NCBI GenBank assembly: GCA_039881145.1
Contig: JAYKKI010000087.1
Coordinates: 9,354,001 to 9,418,000, forward strand
From: Druceiella hillmani
Lineage: Eukaryota > Arthropoda > Insecta > Lepidoptera > Hepialidae
DNA: 64,000 nucleotides
Direction: 5' to 3'
Part shown: positions 11,801 to 23,700 of the stretch, piece after piece
Layout: every line of letters starts with the position of its first letter
Position numbering within the stretch: the stretch's first letter is position 1
Translations under genes and position numbers: made by a program
The notes under the pieces: generated by a model
What the model saw: only the letters and a program-made list of their open reading frames with translations
What the model was told of the DNA's origin: nothing
Database searches by the model: none

Positions 11801-12340
11801 TTGCATTGGTTGCACTTTTTTTCCTTTTGTGGTACGAAACTTTATAATTGCTAAAAACCTTATTTATATACCTAAATAACAATTGCACTTTTAAGCAGAC
11901 CTTCAGCTATTATTTAAAGCTAAGTGTATCATTAAAAAAGGATGTTACGAAACAAGTAAACTATTGACGTAATGTTTTGACATATAAATATTTTAATAAG
12001 TCCAATTTTTGCACATAGAAAATAATATTGGCCTAAGTGGAATAAACTATTAGTTCCTAAATCTAATCATAAGTCAGTATCAATTTCTACTCGTTTAAAA
12101 TGCTGTTTCATAAAACTTCGATAGAAATGTAGGGAAGTATTCGGATCACGTCTGACTTCTTTTTTATTCTCGTCGTACTTTCTAAGTGCACTAGGATCAA
12201 ACCCCCTTCCCCCGCCAGTCGCCAGAAGCTCGTTATTAATTCGTTTCACATTGCATGGCGATCATAATTTTAAAGGAATATTTTAATATCGGGCTTTCCT
12301 TCCTTCAACATTCGCGTTTTAATTCCACTTTCATTATATA
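8863..12340. other. AT-rich DNA with small repeats
   Basis: No gene recognised. It holds a short direct repeat at 10345-10405 (CTTTTGTCTCCAT.. twice), a 19-bp direct repeat at about 11117-11173 (ATCTTATGATATAAAGTAT twice), and a scrap of a widespread insect repeat at about 11449-11475 (TGTACGGAACCCTTAG). A 60-codon minus-strand frame at 12067-12249 is richer in GC than its surroundings but matches nothing I know. Confidence 0.4.
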
Positions 12341-12405
12341 TTTGCAGCTTCACTCATAATAATATACTCGAATACTAGACTAATTATTATGAGTGAAGCT
12401 GCAAA
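12341..12405. repeat. Perfect hairpin, 23-bp arms
   Basis: Arm 12341-12363 (TTTGCAGCTTCACTCATAA..) and its exact reverse complement at 12383-12405 are separated by 19 bp. No mismatch in 23 pairs. No TSD, family member or gene context seen. Confidence 0.9.
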
Positions 12406-12513
12406 TTTAGACTAATAAAAATACACCTATTACCATTATTCAGATTTATCTTAGAAAATACTTTAACAAAATTAACGAATGTAGTATTATTTATACTTTC
12501 TTTAAGTTCTTTG

Positions 12514-12555
12514 CCACGACCTAGGTTTCGTTATATTACAATATCTTCAGGTGGG
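12514..12555 (-). ncRNA. Hammerhead ribozyme motif (type I), left arm of copy 6
   Basis: On the minus strand: CCAC (12554-12551), CTGAAGA (12550-12544), an extra T, stem II with four of five pairs and loop AAT, GAAA (12529-12526), palindromic ACCTAGGT, C12518, then GTGG (12517-12514). Stem I is perfect and every core position is as in the consensus. Predicted cleavage follows C12518. Confidence 0.65.
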
Positions 12556-12587
12556 CTATTAGCAAAGATTTTCGCTTTGCTAATAGC

Positions 12588-12628
12588 CCACCTGAAGATG
12601 TTGTAATACAACGAAACCTAGGTCGTAG
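12588..12628 (+). ncRNA. Hammerhead ribozyme motif (type I), right arm of copy 6
   Basis: CCAC 12588-12591, CTGAAGA 12592-12598, extra T 12599, stem II GTTGT 12600-12604 / ACAAC 12608-12612, GAAA 12613-12616, stem III ACCTAGGT (12616-12623), C12624 and GTAG 12625-12628. Stem I has one A-C mismatch (GTGG became GTAG); the rest fits the consensus. Predicted cleavage follows C12624. Confidence 0.6.
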
Positions 12629-12728
12629 TAAAGAACTTATAGAAAGTAGAACTAATACTACATCACGTAGTTTCATTTAATTGTGAATAATGAATTTCTA
12701 CAAAATGAATGCCAAATATATTGAATAT

Positions 12729-15700
12729 TTAAAAATTAATGAAATTTATCAAATAAATACTGATACCAATTTTATTTTAGATTTATATATTAGATTTTTA
12801 TATCTTTTTATCAGGAAATTACCATAAATTGTTATAGTAGAAAGTTATATGCATAGGCATATAAAAATATTAATAGGCACAGTTCGAATTGCTCGACGCA
12901 TATTAGAATTTAATTTTTTTATTATTTTTCTATTTCAAACAAAAACTGGAAAAACGGAATGTTTATACAAAATAAACACCGTATTAATGATGTAATGCTA
13001 AAACGCAGATGTAAAATAAAAAAGTATTGCATTTCGGTTAGTAAAATGAGTCACATTTTTTTGTATTCATTAAAACCCATAAAAAAACATATTTATAACA
13101 TTATATTACAAACAAAAAACTCTAATACAAAATTTTAAAAAGTAAAGTCCCTTAACACAATTGGGCATTATTCATTAATACAACGAACACAAAAGTCAGA
13201 GATATAAATAATAAGAAGACAAATGTAGATTACTTTGAAAGAAAGTTATCAGCAACAAATGTATTCATATAATTTCGATTATAGTATGAATCATTTATTA
13301 TACCAATATTTCTCGCACTTAATAAATGTTTACTACTTTTGGTATTAAAAGGTTACAAAGTTAATTTTCACTATTACTGAAATAAGTTATAATTGATATC
13401 AAAACTTATATTCACTTCAAACACTACAGTATGTTAAGTTGTTCAGCGACCACAGTGGAAATGAAAATGTACACAAGTTGTTTAAGTTATTTTTTTGAGA
13501 AACCATACAAGGAAATAAGTGATTTCCTATCAGACAAGTTTCCATTAAAAAGGACACAGAACATATTCACTTTCTAAATAGTATCGGTATAGCCATGAGC
13601 ACGTTCGACTGCCATCTCATATTTTGGAGTGTGTAAAAAACTAAATTATGTAAGTTTTGCTTCAATAGAACTTGGGAGGCTTTCAGAATAATTGTACATA
13701 CCAATAACATTTATCCATACTATAATTGTTGGCAACAACTCTCTCTAGGAAAAGTGTTCAAATAATGCACAAAACAATGTTTAAAGTTTGCACGTGTAGA
13801 TGTGTCACAACGATAATGTCGGACAAAGACTAAAGACAAATAGTGAAATTATGAGTTATATTAATCAAAACATCCATTTTTTATTTTTAAACATTTATTT
13901 TCAGATTGATTTCAAGTACTGAACCGAACCCAAGCGTACAAAAATAGAAAACGCTTAATCAAAATCTCGTGTAATTTGTACATGGAGCCTTTTTTTGATA
14001 TCTTATTTGCAGTACATTATAATATACCTAGATTACTTTTTTAATAATTTTGGGTGGATTATATTATATATATTGTATTTTAAAAAATATGGAACTTATT
14101 GTGACCATCTAGAGTTGCCGTCTTTTAAAAAATTAAGTAACATTTACTTTGTCTTGATTTCTGTACATAAATATTCAATATTGCGTATTAACTTTATTGA
14201 AACATGTATTGACTTCATTTGTAGAGTGTATAATCAATCACATTAACTATAAATAATCCGATTACCTTTAAAAAAATTTGTAAAAGACTGATAGTTTAGA
14301 AATCATTGTTTGTAACAACGGATTTCAAGAAATTTGACGAAACAAAATTGTATATAGGAATATATGTTAGCTAAAAGACGTTAATTTCCAAATATATATG
14401 AAAGATAGTTTTAAATAAAGAAGTGATTGAATAAAGGTAAAACTTCTATTTGGTTTTAACTTTTCAAAAGTTTTCCGAAACATATCTCCTATCTTTATTT
14501 ATATGTGTAATTATGATTATTTTCTATAGTTCTTGGCAATTCTGTAAAATGTCTAATTATGTATTTGTTTGATTTCAGCAAATATTGAACAAGCATATTT
14601 CCTATATACAACAACGAATATCAATAATAATATGATATCGAATTGTCAGTAATCAGTTCTCTACCTTGATATATGAAAGAGATATTTTTTTCTCTTTTAT
14701 TAAGAAATTGGATTATTTTTGTTAGTTTTTTTAAACCTTGATGTATTCGAGGGGCAAAGAAATGAAATAAAATATTTTAAATGGCGAAAAAGATAAATTT
14801 ACATGGTTCATATTTATTTATGAAATTAGTTATTCTCCTTTAATCTTCGTTTTGGATAAGTACATATGTGAAAGTGCTACTAAGTGCAAGTATCTTTGCC
14901 TAAATTCGGTTTATAACCTTTTCTCCTATGGAAATGGCAGAGTAGATAAACAATTATTTAAGGCGAGTTCCTTCATTGCAAGAATATTTACATGAGTACT
15001 GTTACGAAGCATCTAATGATACAGCAAGTATCCTTAATACTTACCCGGGTCTGATTCAGACCTCATTGCAGGAAGGGAAGTTGTACCAATTAGGCTTAAA
15101 GTTGGATATGGTCACGTATTCAACTTTTCAATTTACCAATAATTGTTCATATTATGATATTAACCATTAACTTTTTTCACGAATATTTTATAAATTCAAA
15201 AGCGGTAAAGCAAAAGGGAAGTCAAGTAAAATTTTTTAGTAAATTATTTACAATATTTATAAGACTAAATTTCCTCTCAATTTTTTTTTAATATTCAAAA
15301 CTAGAAAGATTTTTGTTTTTTGAACTGTATATAGATTCAGATACCAGAATAGATTCAGATATCAGAAAAACAGATAAAAGAAATTCTCTGAGTACTCTCT
15401 GTCTAATAATTTATCTATATCAATAGTAATTCGCACACAGACTCTCTGCTCTCTCTGATCTCTCTGCTCTCCGGTTAATTATGCTCTTTATGACTCATTT
15501 ACAAGGAGAAATCTCCCTGTGCTATATTTAATTGCCCTCTACGTAATAATGCAAGATTTACATTATGTAAAACGGTTTTATTTGGTTCGTCTCTTTGCAG
15601 ATATCTCATGAGAAATGTGAATAATATTTTACAATGTTTCTTCAATCCTTTTCCAGAATTTTATATTAATATTAATTATTAAATATATTATAATAAAATT

Positions 15701-16742
15701 ATTCTTTTAAATTAATCTGCTATTTTAAGAATTATATCACATTTTTTGATCAATTTTTCAGTCCATTTCTTTATAAATGAAATTCAGAAATACTCGAATT
15801 GCAACTTAACTGAAAGTAACTGGTTGTGACTAAGTATGTGTATACTTATAGATTTATTACCATTAAGTGAACCGCTAATGTATAATTATAATCGGGGATT
15901 ATAATCGCTAAATATAATCGGGGACTGAACAGAAAGATATTTTGTCTATCCAAATCCAACATTGTCGAAGCTCTCTTAAAAGAATGAGCAATATAAGAAA
16001 ATTCTATGCATATCGATTAGCTCAATTTATTTATACAAATTAATTTCAATATCTCTTAATAAATTATGGAACAATATTTTTTATGCGAACTTTATCGGTT
16101 TATTCCCCTTCTAATTCTGAAATTGTGTCTAAAATTATATTTATTGGCAATGAAAAAATAAAGTTAACAAAACTTACCAGAAATGTTGGCTGAAGTAGCT
16201 TTAGATAAATTTTAGGTAGCATATTTACTTCAAATACTCAGATTTTAATGTGTATGTAATATATACAAATTAAAAAGACGATTTTTAAAAAATCTAAAGA
16301 ATTTTTCATTTCTCGCTTCGGATTTCGTTCACACCTAATTTTTTAGATCGTGTACTTAAGTGATTAATTTAGGACACTTCGAATTGTTATTTTTCAATTT
16401 CTATTTAAGAATACTGAATAATAAAGTGTATTCAATAGTTTTATCCGTATATAAGGAAATAATAATACATATATCTTGCTAAAACTATACCATTAGGCTT
16501 GACTATTTCTAAATCATATATGATTTGAGATCGTATTTAAATTTTTTATTCCTTTCTCATCAACGTCTCGACAAGGTTAACTAGGTGTTTTTATATGTTT
16601 GTAAACACATTCTCTCATACAGTTTTCAAAAGTGACTTTCATCCTAAGCATATTGCATTTCACATTCTTATATCATAGTTAGCTAATTTTAAGATTTGAT
16701 ACACTTTAAATTATTGTTAGTATATATATATATATATATATA

Positions 16743-16792
<50 letters not shown>

Positions 16793-18944
16793 TCATTTTA
16801 TATTCAATTCCTCATTTACAATTGAATTTTAGAAGAATATGTACAAATGGTTCTGCTCCCATGCGACAATAAAAGAACAAGTGCTATTTGTATATTTGAA
16901 CCATGTTTCGTGTAAGCGACGATACCGGAAATATGATACCTCACTAACGTAGCACACAAACTTTTATTACTTTCCTTAACAATTCCTTTCATCACTTATG
17001 ATTGTTAAAATTCTTACAATATATTTGCAAGAATTTCCAACACGTTTTAGGGATTATCTATTGCAAACCAATAATGTGTTAAAATACTACTAATTCGTTT
17101 CTATGTTTTAAAGCAAAATTAAAAAGTGTGGGTACTCTATTACTTAGTTTGTAATACATAAATTAACTTCCATTATTCATTAAAAAACAATGTCTGAATT
17201 ACAGATTACCCCAAAGCAATGGACATATGCCAGCACAAAACAGCTCACAACATAATAAAAACTTTAATGAAACATAAAAAAACACACAAAAACTCATACT
17301 AAAAATACAACCAATTAACTATTAATCGTAAATATCGTCTCGATAATTACTGCTATCCCAATGTTTTTAATCTACTGCAACTAAGGAACTTATAATCGTT
17401 TGAAGAATTGTAATCGCTCAGTGATTTTAATTCCATCCATTCGATCGTGTGACAGTTTCTATTCTTTTTTATGACTATTATATGAATAGCGTTGACGTGG
17501 TTTCTGCTTGAACTCCTTTATTACATACCTCTTTTTATGCTCTTCAATCTATTACTATTCAACGTCAACAGTAGATATATCTTTTCTTGTGCATCTATTA
17601 ATACACTCAATTTAATCTTTAAATCTTGTCATACTTCCAATATAAAACTATTACATATTCCCCGTTGCGTTAGTTTATTCTCAATCTTATAAGTAAAAAT
17701 ATTTATAACTAATATTGTCTCATTGCTTTAAAAATATTTATAATAAAATTATTTCAAATAAAAATATTTATCATATTCTTTGTTCTTCTTAATCTGTTTT
17801 ACAATTCTTCATGTAAATTAATGATATAAATTTTCATCGACCAACTTTTCGAAAAAAAATTTTTTATTTAAAATGAAATTAACGTACCACTAAAAATAAT
17901 TATTAAACATAAAAGTTGATTGACTGCAAGATATTTCTAATGCAGCATGTGCACATTAGCTTATGTGCATATGTACTTTAAATAAATATAGAAATTAACA
18001 TACAGCGCAAACAGTACCATTGGATTTCGATCGTACCCAAAAACAATTTATAATCACAAATAATGTATCAAAGAGGAGACACGGGCATCATTTTGTTTCC
18101 AGTTCCATATTAATGGATTTATATAAAAGCCGATCGTGGCTAGGTGTGTTTATGCTGCTTTATAAAAGCGGGTACCAACAGACACAAAAAATATTAAATT
18201 TCAAAATTGAGTTCTTCAATAATGTTGTCAAAATTTTATATATTTTGTGTAAAGACAGGAATATAGAAAAAGGTTTATATTTTTCGTAAAGACGTAAAAA
18301 TACGTATACGATACATAAAATCATTTTACTTTTTCATTACAAAAATTTAGTTAAGAAAAACATTTATTTTCCATATTATATACATAATAATTCAGTACTT
18401 AATCGCAATTGATGAAACAAAATCATTATTAAAGAGTATTTTATGAAAATTGTCTATCAGAATCGTAATTTATTTTGCCATTCGGCTGCGCTTGACATAC
18501 GTAATTATGGTTTAAAATAACTTTCATATCGATAACCGAAATATAGTTCAATTATCAATAGAATCTAAATTGTTGTGTATTTCAGATACTAATATTAAAT
18601 TAAACGATTAGGACCTTTATTTCATACCATTCTTTGTTCTTTTCTATGAAAAACATATGAGTCAAACATGTCAAAAGAGTCACTATTTTTCAATTAAATT
18701 TTGCGAAAATCATAGTTTGAAGCTGTACACAAAATATGTAATTATGGATGGAGTCGCCTATAATGGTCAGTATCTTCTTCTATCAATTACTATTTATATT
18801 AATTTCATGAATCATTTCAAATCTATCTATAGTCTAAGTTAAAATGATTGATATTTTTTATACTTGTGTGTGCATAAGGCACAAAATTAAGAGTATTCTA
18901 CGTTTAAAGAGAGTCAATACGTAGAACTCAGATTGATAAATCAT
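12729..18944. other. Long AT-rich stretch, no gene recognised
   Basis: Several 60-90-codon frames (for example 13995-14246, 14976-15170, 17492-17692, 18020-18289, 18657-18842) have AT-driven composition and no known motif. A CT-rich patch with CTCTCTGCTCTCTCTG lies at about 15438-15472. Otherwise only low-complexity AT is seen. Confidence 0.4.
16720..16790. repeat. (TA)n microsatellite, interrupted
   Basis: Two TA runs separated by AACTA, about 71 bp in total. Confidence 0.95.
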
Positions 18945-19345
18945 AAATAACATTTGTCATAAACTGTTATAAGTTTCGTATCTGACCGACTCTGATTTAT
19001 TTAAGTCTAAAATCCTACCTAACACAATAGATATGAAATATTAAAAAAATATTTAGACACAAACAAACATTCCTAATAATTTATAATGTCTATTCGAATT
19101 GTTACATTTCATTTAAAATTTCTAATTTAAATTATTTTAGTCGTACACATTTTTATGTGTATTTTCACATGTGCAAAGTAAGAAACTGGTTTATATATCT
19201 AGAGGAATTATATATTAATTCAACGTAACTGCTGAAGCAAACAATAACTTAGTGCTAAATTTCTCAGAACTGAAGAACGAGTCCCATCAAAGTCAATGTT
19301 TTTTAAATACCCATGTACTTTGAACTATACAATTACTTCAACTGT
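18945..19345 (-). repeat. LTR-like block (3' side of copia remnant)
   Basis: Two segments match the LTR on the other side of the element: about 18953-19020 and 19281-19334 (CATCAAAGTCAATGTT, then ACTTTGAACTATACAAT). The middle is longer than in the other copy and shows no clear match, possibly through insertion. Exact LTR ends were not resolved. Confidence 0.45.
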
Positions 19346-19469
19346 TGAAATCACTGTCGCATTTCACTTGTCACTATTTGCAGTCACACACACGATACTG
19401 ATTCTGAACCTGTGATATATTTTTCATACGCGCTGTGATGGATTTCAATTTGCGAGCGTTTTCATGGGT

Positions 19470-20130
19470 TCTTCTTTTTCCAGATTGCCACGATAATGAC
19501 TTTTATTGTGTTTCATAACGCCATTTCTCGGAGGAACTGATTTCATCACGACAGCTGTATCCTCCACTTCTGATGTAGTTGATATTGTTATTTTCATTAT
19601 TTCTAATGTTTATTTCTAACATTTATTGTCTCATTAAAATCTATTGGTAAGAAGTTCCAATTGATTCTCTTCTCGATTACTAAAATGTCTCTGCTGATTG
19701 TTTTTCGCTGCACTACATTACGAACATTTAATAATATTTTATGTTGTTGAGATAGTCAACTGGGATACATTGGGTAGCCCTTTTACACCATTTCGACCGT
19801 TTTTCTTTCTGTGTGTGTGGACCATAATCTTATTGTTAGACATACTAAAATGGCTGACAGCTGCTTTTTTTCCAGTTCATAACTCAATTGCCGTTATTCG
19901 ATTCTCATACTACTGATCCATTTCTCCGACATACTGCAGTATTTACTGTTTCTGCCCAAAATATCCTTAGTGAATCTACATCAAATGATATGCATTTTGC
20001 TTTCTACTCTACTGTATGCTTAAGCCTCTTATATAATAGATTCTGGGTTTATTTTCTGATGAGCAATCCCACCATTCCGTGAGTAATGTAACTGATGTCA
20101 ACAAACCATTAACTTCCTAAATATTAAGTC
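19470..20130 (-). pseudogene. Copia-like pol fragments (protease, integrase C-end, linker)
   Basis: Minus-strand reading. Near 20060-20120 the peptide WFVDISYITHGMVG resembles the copia protease start, where a DSGAT/S-SHMTG motif is normal. At about 19830-19740 the peptide HTQKEKRSKWCKRATQCI, followed by DYLNNIKYY, closely follows the integrase C-terminal (GAG_pre-integrase/RT junction) pattern with KEKRSKxxxKAxxCIFVGY. At 19690-19470 an acidic-to-basic stretch with VEDTAVV.. fits the linker before RT. Numerous stops lie between these islands, and the catalytic integrase core and RT were not found. The copia assignment follows from the gag next door. The protease call alone would be weak. Confidence 0.45.
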
Positions 20131-20290
20131 TGTATATATACCCCACCGTGTCTGCGGTTGCAACTATTTCAATATTTTTATTTCGACGACTTTCAAAATT
20201 TACTTTCTTCCCTTTCCTGTTTTTCTATATATTCTTGCTGATAACAATCACGCTGAGGGAATTCAATTACTCTCTCTTTATATTATTTTG

Positions 20291-20882
20291 TCATTGATTT
20301 TTAAAGTGTAAATATTTTTTTTTATTTTTGGCATTTGACATAACATTTTGAGATTGATCTTTAAAATTTTCGTTATGCTGATTTGTTGATAGACTTGGTT
20401 TTTTTCTTTTTCCAACTTTTCGACGTACATAAACTCTGAGTGTTGCTAGATTCATTTTCGCCATCCATTTCAAATAATTTTCATTTAATAATATTCGTTA
20501 TGTAAATTTCTGAATGTGAAATTATTCGAGTAGTGCAACTAATAAGAGTGAACTTAACCATTAATCATTTATCTTGAAACGTTTGTTATTGAATCTCGGC
20601 TATTAATCTTCCATACTGAGACCTATTTCCATAGTTTTTACGACGAAATGAAACAAGGTTACGAAGTAACCCAATTCTTTGCAATTGTCCACGGTTTTAG
20701 CACTTGTTTCTGTTTTAACATGAACATATAACATTGGTTTAATGGTCAAAACTATCTTCGCTTTCCGCTTGGAATCCTTTTCCTCTATTGAGAGCGTATT
20801 TTTGCATGGCCTGGAGAACAAGAAAATTTTCGACCGAAAACGCCCAACTTTAATAATTCTCTTGTCTCTTCAGTTTTGGCAT
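20291..20882 (-). pseudogene. Copia-like gag (UBN2 type) pseudogene
   Basis: Gag forms the virus-like particle and binds the element's RNA. A candidate ATG lies at 20882. The N-terminal reading MPKL.RQENY, then SWAFSVENFLVLQAMQKYA, is a classic copia gag start (KLTGxxNYxxWxxxVxxxL). After a frameshift comes EEKDSKRKAKIVLTIKPMLY and VHVKTETSAKTVDNCKEL, the centre of the UBN2/retrotran-gag domain (20821-20603), where a W normally follows the TV. Then INDLWLSSLLLVALLE matches the next conserved helix. A Lys-rich tail (20480-20291) sits where a CCHC knuckle is expected. Only a hint of CY..C remains there. At least one frameshift and several stops make it non-functional. Family assignment is fairly sure. 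Confidence 0.65.
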
Positions 20883-20899
20883 GCTCAAAATTATATTTA

Positions 20900-20908
20900 C
20901 TGATACCA
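20900..20908 (-). promoter_or_regulatory. Candidate primer-binding site of copia remnant
   Basis: TGGTATCAG on the minus strand directly follows a CA dinucleotide that would end the 5' LTR, and precedes the gag start by 17 bp. It differs by one base from the complement of the 3' end of metazoan initiator tRNA-Met as I remember it. Position and sequence agree, but the match is short. Confidence 0.4.
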
Positions 20909-21390
20909 TGACTCGTTTGTACAAATTATTTGCAACAAAAGAATAGAAAGCACATAAGCATATAACTTGTCATTAATCGTCAATATTTTCGTATTAGACT
21001 GACTTTGTTTCACGTAATTAAAACCTAACTCGCAGGTGACACTGTACAATATAATACATTACAGAATTGATCTTAATTATAAACTAGTCTACCCAATTAC
21101 ATTAGAAATGACGCCACTAGCATAGAAATGAAATACTGTTTTGAATATCTTAAAACTAATGAATATGTCTCATCAAAGTCAATGTTATTTAAACACCCAT
21201 TTACTTTGAACTATACAATATTAACTTGTTATTAACTATTAGAAGTTTCATATCAGACTGAATCTGCTTTATTTAATTAAAGACTAATGCGAAGATGGCG
21301 CTGCATAACATAATACATTGCAATTATTAACCGTTGTGATCGATACTAGTCTGTGCAATTACAATAAAGGTGGCACCGTTAATAAAAAAA
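20909..21390 (-). repeat. LTR-like region with tandem partial copy (5' side of copia remnant)
   Basis: On the plus strand the block starts TGACTCGTTTG right beside the primer site. A segment starting ACTTGTCATTAATCGTC (about 20965) recurs from 21223 (ACTTGTTATTAACTATT) with the same order of landmarks, including GACTGA..CT and ATAATACATT. So an LTR and a second partial LTR lie head to tail. Confidence 0.5.
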
Positions 21391-21728
21391 TAATATATTT
21401 TTTATTACAAATATTAATAAAAATAAAATCAATATAAATAACGCTTTTTATGAACCGATATCGTTTTCTACTTTAAATAAATTCGTAACCATATTCAATT
21501 GAAATTAGTTGTACACTAAAAATACTCTCTAAAAAATACGCTTTTATATAGCAATATAAATTTTTATGATATATTAATGCAAAATTGCTTTACGTGTTTT
21601 ATCATGGTCGTACAAGTTTCTAAAAACATTGAATTTCAATTGAGCGAAAAACATAAAATATTAATGAAGCGAATGAGAAGAACATTGTGATAATTCAGTT
21701 AATAATATACATTTTACACACACACACA

Positions 21729-21787
<59 letters not shown>

Positions 21788-22439
21788 TTCAAATACACTT
21801 TCATATCGTGCAGATACATAAAACAATATTATCACACAATAAATGCATTAATTACGCAGCGGGGCCGTGATTCGATCACATTTATTATTTTAGTCAACAA
21901 TCTCAATTTCGTACCACGTTAATATCTAAGTACACTTTTTCCCGTAACTGCAATACATTATAATACAAAAATGAATTAGTTTATTTACAAAAAGAATTCA
22001 GACGGTAATGCCACTTATTAAATTTTATTTAAACGTTCCAGTAAGTCATTAAATAATTAAAGACAAAATATTATATTACCTTGCGATATGACCGAATATA
22101 TTATAAAAAAACATTCATTATAATTTCTTCAGTTATTTTAAAAAAATAAAAGAAAACTTATAAGGAAAAAAGTACAAACTTACCAATTTAACGTCAAACA
22201 TTTTTGAATGCAAGACACATGAAAAATGATCTTGAGAAAATTATATATACTTGATACATTTCATGTAAAGGCATTATGTGGAAAAGTTATCTCGATTAGT
22301 TAACTCGCTCTTTTTTGCTGCTTTTCTTTTACCGACTTTACACACTATTGCGAATATCTTGTGAACAGCATTTTTTTGACGTCTAGCTTTTTTTCTACTT
22401 CTACCTTTAGCCATTATTATTGAAAAGACTATACAATTT
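21391..22439. other. AT-rich DNA between two retroelements
   Basis: No gene seen apart from the CA/TA microsatellite. The last 100 bases (about 22340-22440) may be the untranslated 3' end of the RTE element to the right. Confidence 0.4.
21716..21787. repeat. (CA)n(TA)n compound microsatellite
   Basis: A CA run 21716-21760 with one CCC interruption passes directly into a TA run 21761-21787. Confidence 0.95.
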
Positions 22440-22456
22440 CTTCTCCATTTTCTTCT

Positions 22457-23700
22457 TTAGCCATTTTCGATCGTTAGTGTGTAGGCCTCCCTCGGATTAT
22501 GCTATCTGCCTCGGTCTTGGCCAGTTTCCACTGCCTTTATTTCAGCTGTTTTCTTAATGTCGTCATACGAACGTATCTGTGATCTTTCTCATGGTCGTTT
22601 CTCCACCATCCTTTCCATTTCACCACTAACTTGGACCTCGATTTTTTTTTGCGTGATATACTTCCACTATAATTTCACTACCCATCTTATGACGTCGCTA
22701 AGTTTGTTACGCTCTCTTCTCCAGTCATTTTTTACCGTCTCTCAGTGTAACCCCTACCAGTTTTCTCTCATTTCCTATTTCAGCCACTCGGGACGTACGG
22801 AGGATCTCTTTCGTGAACACTCAAATCTCCGCTTAGTCATGAATACTGATTTTCATGTTGGAGGCTAACTCGGCCCTAGAGTAGGCTCTTATACGCCTGT
22901 CAATTTTATTTGCCAGATTTTCTTCACCCATTACTGTTTTTAGTCATGGTACACATACTATTCCACGCTCTTGATGACAATGCTATTTACGCTGACGCCT
23001 GCGGTACTATTTGGATTATTAATCCAATTCATTTTCAAACCGCATTTCTTAGAGAAATGGTTAAGTTCCCATATCATGGCCTCGATGTCTCTTGTGCTAT
23101 CTGAGAATAGTACAATCCACAAAAATATGGTTACTGAGTTTCTTGCCTCCTATAGCAATACAAAGGTTCTTCCAATGCACCTTCTTAAAATTATACTCCA
23201 GTACGAGATTGAACAGATTTGAGGAAAGCGTGTTTCCTTCTCTTACTATTCTCCAGATCTTCACTCGTTGGTTTTCTTGTAGTAAGTTTACATTCAAAGT
23301 TGCATTATGATAATGTTAGTGTAGTAATGATTAATACGGGTTTTAATAGACTGAATTACTGCCCTGGATTTAAAACTATCAAAGTCCTCCTTATAATCTA
23401 TTAATGCGAGTCACGGTGGCATTTACTTTTATGTTTTATATTTTTGTACATAATGATTCTCATTGTTAGTATGTGATTTATAATACTGAATCCACTTTCG
23501 AATCCAGCTTGTTCGATTGGTTGGTAGAAGTCAAATTTTCAGGTCAAAAGAACGGTAATAATTTTTATAAATGGTTGGTACAGTTGTGATAATAGACTGA
23601 ATAGGTGATTGTTATTAAGTTCTGACTGATATTAAGTTAAAATAAAAGGAGAGCGAAATGGAATTTTCTTTTTAAAAAAATTTGATAAGCAGTTGCGGAT
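22457..23700 (-). pseudogene. RTE-clade non-LTR retrotransposon, reverse transcriptase remnant
   Basis: The reverse transcriptase of RTE elements copies the element RNA at the target site. On the minus strand the conserved blocks follow in order: HLFSLLSQLYQPFIKII (about 23607-23550), PIEQAGFESGFSIINHIL (23520-23467), ALIDYKEDFDSFKSRAV with the first catalytic Asp (about 23406-23356), the GNTLSSNLFNLVLEYNFKKV block (about 23240-23180), and HIFVDCTIL, the FADD box with its second Asp replaced by Cys (about 23125-23097). DIEAMIWELNHFSKKCGLKMN follows in another frame, and then the C-terminal YDDIKKTAE..REAYTLTIENG to a stop at 22457. Several stops and frameshifts lie between. The endonuclease half is absent, so the copy is 5'-truncated in the usual LINE manner. 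Plus-strand frames over this region are only its shadows. Confidence 0.85.

Larger units (their letters stand above)
12473..12728. repeat. Inverted-repeat hammerhead element, copy 6 (both cores kept)
   Basis: This is the best-preserved palindromic copy. The left arm at about 12480-12570 and right arm at about 12574-12666 are inverted copies that meet at a short centre (AGCAAAGATTTTCGCTTTGCT). Both arms hold a hammerhead core, antisense in the left and sense in the right. The outer right end runs on through TTTCATTTAATTGTGAATAA and the terminal segment to about 12728. The left outer block is truncated and joined to AACAAAATTAACGAA. No coding potential. A transcript of either strand could fold as one long hairpin or as a ribozyme. 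Confidence 0.85.
18945..21390 (-). mobile_element. Ty1/copia-like LTR retrotransposon remnant
   Basis: Read on the minus strand, the order is long-terminal-repeat-like DNA (21390-20909), a candidate primer site, gag, a protease-like piece, an integrase-end/linker piece, then a second LTR-like block (about 19345-18945). That is the copia order, but most of integrase and all of RT and RNase H are missing. The LTR relation rests on blocks shared by both ends: 19281-19334 with 21167-21219, and about 18953-19020 with 20965-21030. The right end has a second partial copy (21223-21382), so one LTR seems duplicated in tandem. All coding parts are broken by stops and shifts, so this is an old, non-autonomous relic. 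Confidence 0.6.

Noticed and set aside
12067..12249. 60-codon minus-strand frame of higher GC content
   Set aside because: No recognisable motif, no splice or expression signal, and length within chance expectation.
22557..23310. Cluster of plus-strand frames up to 103 codons
   Set aside because: They are antisense shadows of the RTE reverse transcriptase remnant on the minus strand.
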